A DNA stretch of 9,013 nt. Source: Flavobacteriaceae bacterium UBA7446 (GTDB lineage Bacteria > Bacteroidota > Bacteroidia > Flavobacteriales > Flavobacteriaceae). The stretch is from NCBI GenBank assembly GCA_002478685.1, contig DLPY01000047.1, forward strand, positions 1 through 9,013, in the 5' to 3' direction. Below the pieces are notes generated by a model. That model was given only the letters and a program-made list of their open reading frames with translations, had not been told where the DNA came from and made no database searches. Of the stretch, positions 8,601 to 9,013 are shown one piece after another. Position numbers and translations under genes: made by a program. Position 1 is the first letter of the stretch; each line of letters starts with the position of its first letter.

Positions 8601-9013
8601 TCGGTGCGTAATTCTACCCCTTATGTAGGGCTGATTTCGCCACCGCCTCACCACGATATTTATTCTATTGAGGATTTGGCACAGCTTATCTATGACCTGA
8701 AAAATGCCAATCGCGAGGCACGAATCAATGTAAAACTGGTGTCTGAAGTTGGTGTAGGAACTATTGCTGCTGGAGTGGCAAAAGCAAAAGCAGATGTCAT
8801 TTTGATTTCGGGTTATGACGGCGGAACAGGCGCATCTCCCCTAACCTCACTAAAACACGCTGGGCTACCTTGGGAGCTTGGTATTGCCGAAGCGCAACAA
8901 ACACTTGTGATGAACGACCTCCGCGGACGTATCGTTATGGAGTGTGACGGACAAATGAAAACTGGGCGTGACGTAGCCGTTGCCTGCTTGTTGGGTGCCG
9001 AGGAATTTGGTTT
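5673..9013 (+). CDS. gltB: Glutamate synthase large (alpha) subunit, C-terminus beyond window
   Basis: This is the catalytic subunit of glutamate synthase (GOGAT), which releases ammonia from glutamine and adds it to 2-oxoglutarate to give two glutamates. Here 1113 of the usual ~1500 codons are present. The first ATG follows an in-frame stop at 5634. Cys18, within HDNCGAGF (15-22), is the expected N-terminal nucleophile after removal of a 17-residue propeptide. The class II glutaminase domain spans ~18-430, with HQRFSTNTFPTW (from 226), CHNGEIN (247-253), DSSSMD (291-296) and DRNGLRPSRY (364-373). The central domain runs from ~469 (QVTNPPLDGIREE from 520). The FMN-binding synthase domain begins near 810, with GKSNSGEGGED (~901-911), PPPHHDIYS (from 990) and SGYDGGTGAS (1046-1055). 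The window ends just before the 3Fe-4S cysteines and the C-terminal beta-helix. No frameshift is seen. A gltD small subunit, which supplies electrons from NADPH, probably follows (inference). Confidence 0.97.
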   Translation, partial: MLPDPQGLYNPENEHDNCGAGFICSLKGKLTNDIIHKALDILVKLEHRGAVSADGKTGDGAGILIDIPHDFLKEVCSFTLPAPKSYALGMVFLPQKLNQRTYCIEVFEEELNRQNLSIIGWRDVPTNIDVVGKIAKQTLPNIKQVFVEDATGNLTEDQLNTKAFIARKRAEHRVFCSKMSQNQYFYLPSFSTRTVIYKGLLMPEDIEGFYMDLKDPRVVTRLALVHQRFSTNTFPTWDLAQPFRYMCHNGEINTYRGNVIRMKAREELFANEFFGEDIKHITPIVLPGKSDSSSMDMVVELLLHTGRSLPEVMMMLVPEAWERHQSMEPTKKDFYAYNACIMEPWDGPASVPFTDGKYIGALLDRNGLRPSRYTVTKDGYVVMSSETGVIDIDPANVSLHGRLEPGRMFLVDMEEGRIIEDREVKEKISAKHPYGEWLKDNLLPLKDVPYTGNKTPIEAEPFAKRLQAFGYTEEDIKTLITPMSTQGKEAIGSMGTDTPLAVLSNKPQLLYNYFKQLFAQVTNPPLDGIREEIVTDTSMGVGSDVNIFDVTADHAKKLRIQNPIISNEDLDKIKFIEHDDFNASSVPSLYDVQSGNNGLERALDALLLEVKKQVEAGVNIIILSDRGISNEKAPIPMLLACAHVHHGMMKHRLRSKFGIIIESAEPREPHHFALLFGYGASAINPYMVNEVIEHQIETGVIKGLSSENAIANFNKAIAKGLIKIMNKIGISTLHSYRGAQIFEALGLSKKFIDTYFCKTATRIEGIGLKEVEQEIAKRHDFAFGEKAASEGLDLEIGGSYRWRRNGEAHMLNPASIAKLQLATNKGSYSTYEEYSKLVNDQSKQLMTLRGMFEFTDLDPIPIDEVEPWTAIVKRFKTGAMSLGSISEEAHENLAKAMNRIGGKSNSGEGGEDPRRFTRDEDGEWRNSAIKQVASGRFGVSSHYLTNAREIQIKMAQGAKPGEGGQLPGPKVNPYIASVRNSTPYVGLISPPPHHDIYSIEDLAQLIYDLKNANREARINVKLVSEVGVGTIAAGVAKAKADVILISGYDGGTGASPLTSLKHAGLPWELGIAEAQQTLVMNDLRGRIVMECDGQMKTGRDVAVACLLGAEEFG

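Noticed and set aside
1..9013. Search for a mobile element, prophage, CRISPR array, toxin-antitoxin pair or defence island
   Set aside because: No terminal repeats, transposase, integrase, spaced direct repeats or small gene pairs are visible. All long frames belong to housekeeping or nutrient-uptake families.

Overview
The window is ordinary chromosomal sequence from a Bacteroidetes bacterium, most likely a (marine) flavobacterium. Three things point that way: a SusC/RagA-type TonB-dependent transporter, AT-rich intergenic DNA with no clear Shine-Dalgarno sites, and two TAnnTTTG elements, which match the -7 consensus of the phylum's primary sigma factor. The marine assignment is only an inference from the sodium/proton antiporter. 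I found no mobile element, CRISPR array, tRNA or rRNA, and no new defence or biosynthetic system.

Layout from left to right. Positions 1-2441 (minus strand) hold the first 813 codons of a SusC-like outer-membrane transporter whose C-terminus lies beyond the left edge. Positions 2442-2767 are non-coding and hold two small inverted repeats. Positions 2768-5301 (minus strand) hold a two-gene operon, nhaD then folC, joined by a one-base TAATG stop/start overlap. Positions 5302-5672 are a divergent intergenic region with a good candidate nhaD promoter, a strong GC-rich hairpin with no obvious parent gene, and GCAAT-type repeats close to the next gene. Positions 5673-9013 (plus strand) hold the first 1113 codons of the large subunit of glutamate synthase (gltB), which runs off the right edge before its iron-sulfur cluster and C-terminal beta-helix.

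The genes look like three separate transcription units: nutrient uptake at the outer membrane (SusC), inner-membrane cation balance coupled to folate polyglutamylation (nhaD-folC), and ammonia assimilation into glutamate (gltB, with gltD expected next). FolC and GltB both involve glutamate, FolC as a substrate and GltB as its product, but nothing in the sequence shows that they are co-regulated. The least explained element is the hairpin at 5480-5503. It looks like a terminator but lies between two genes that both read away from it.
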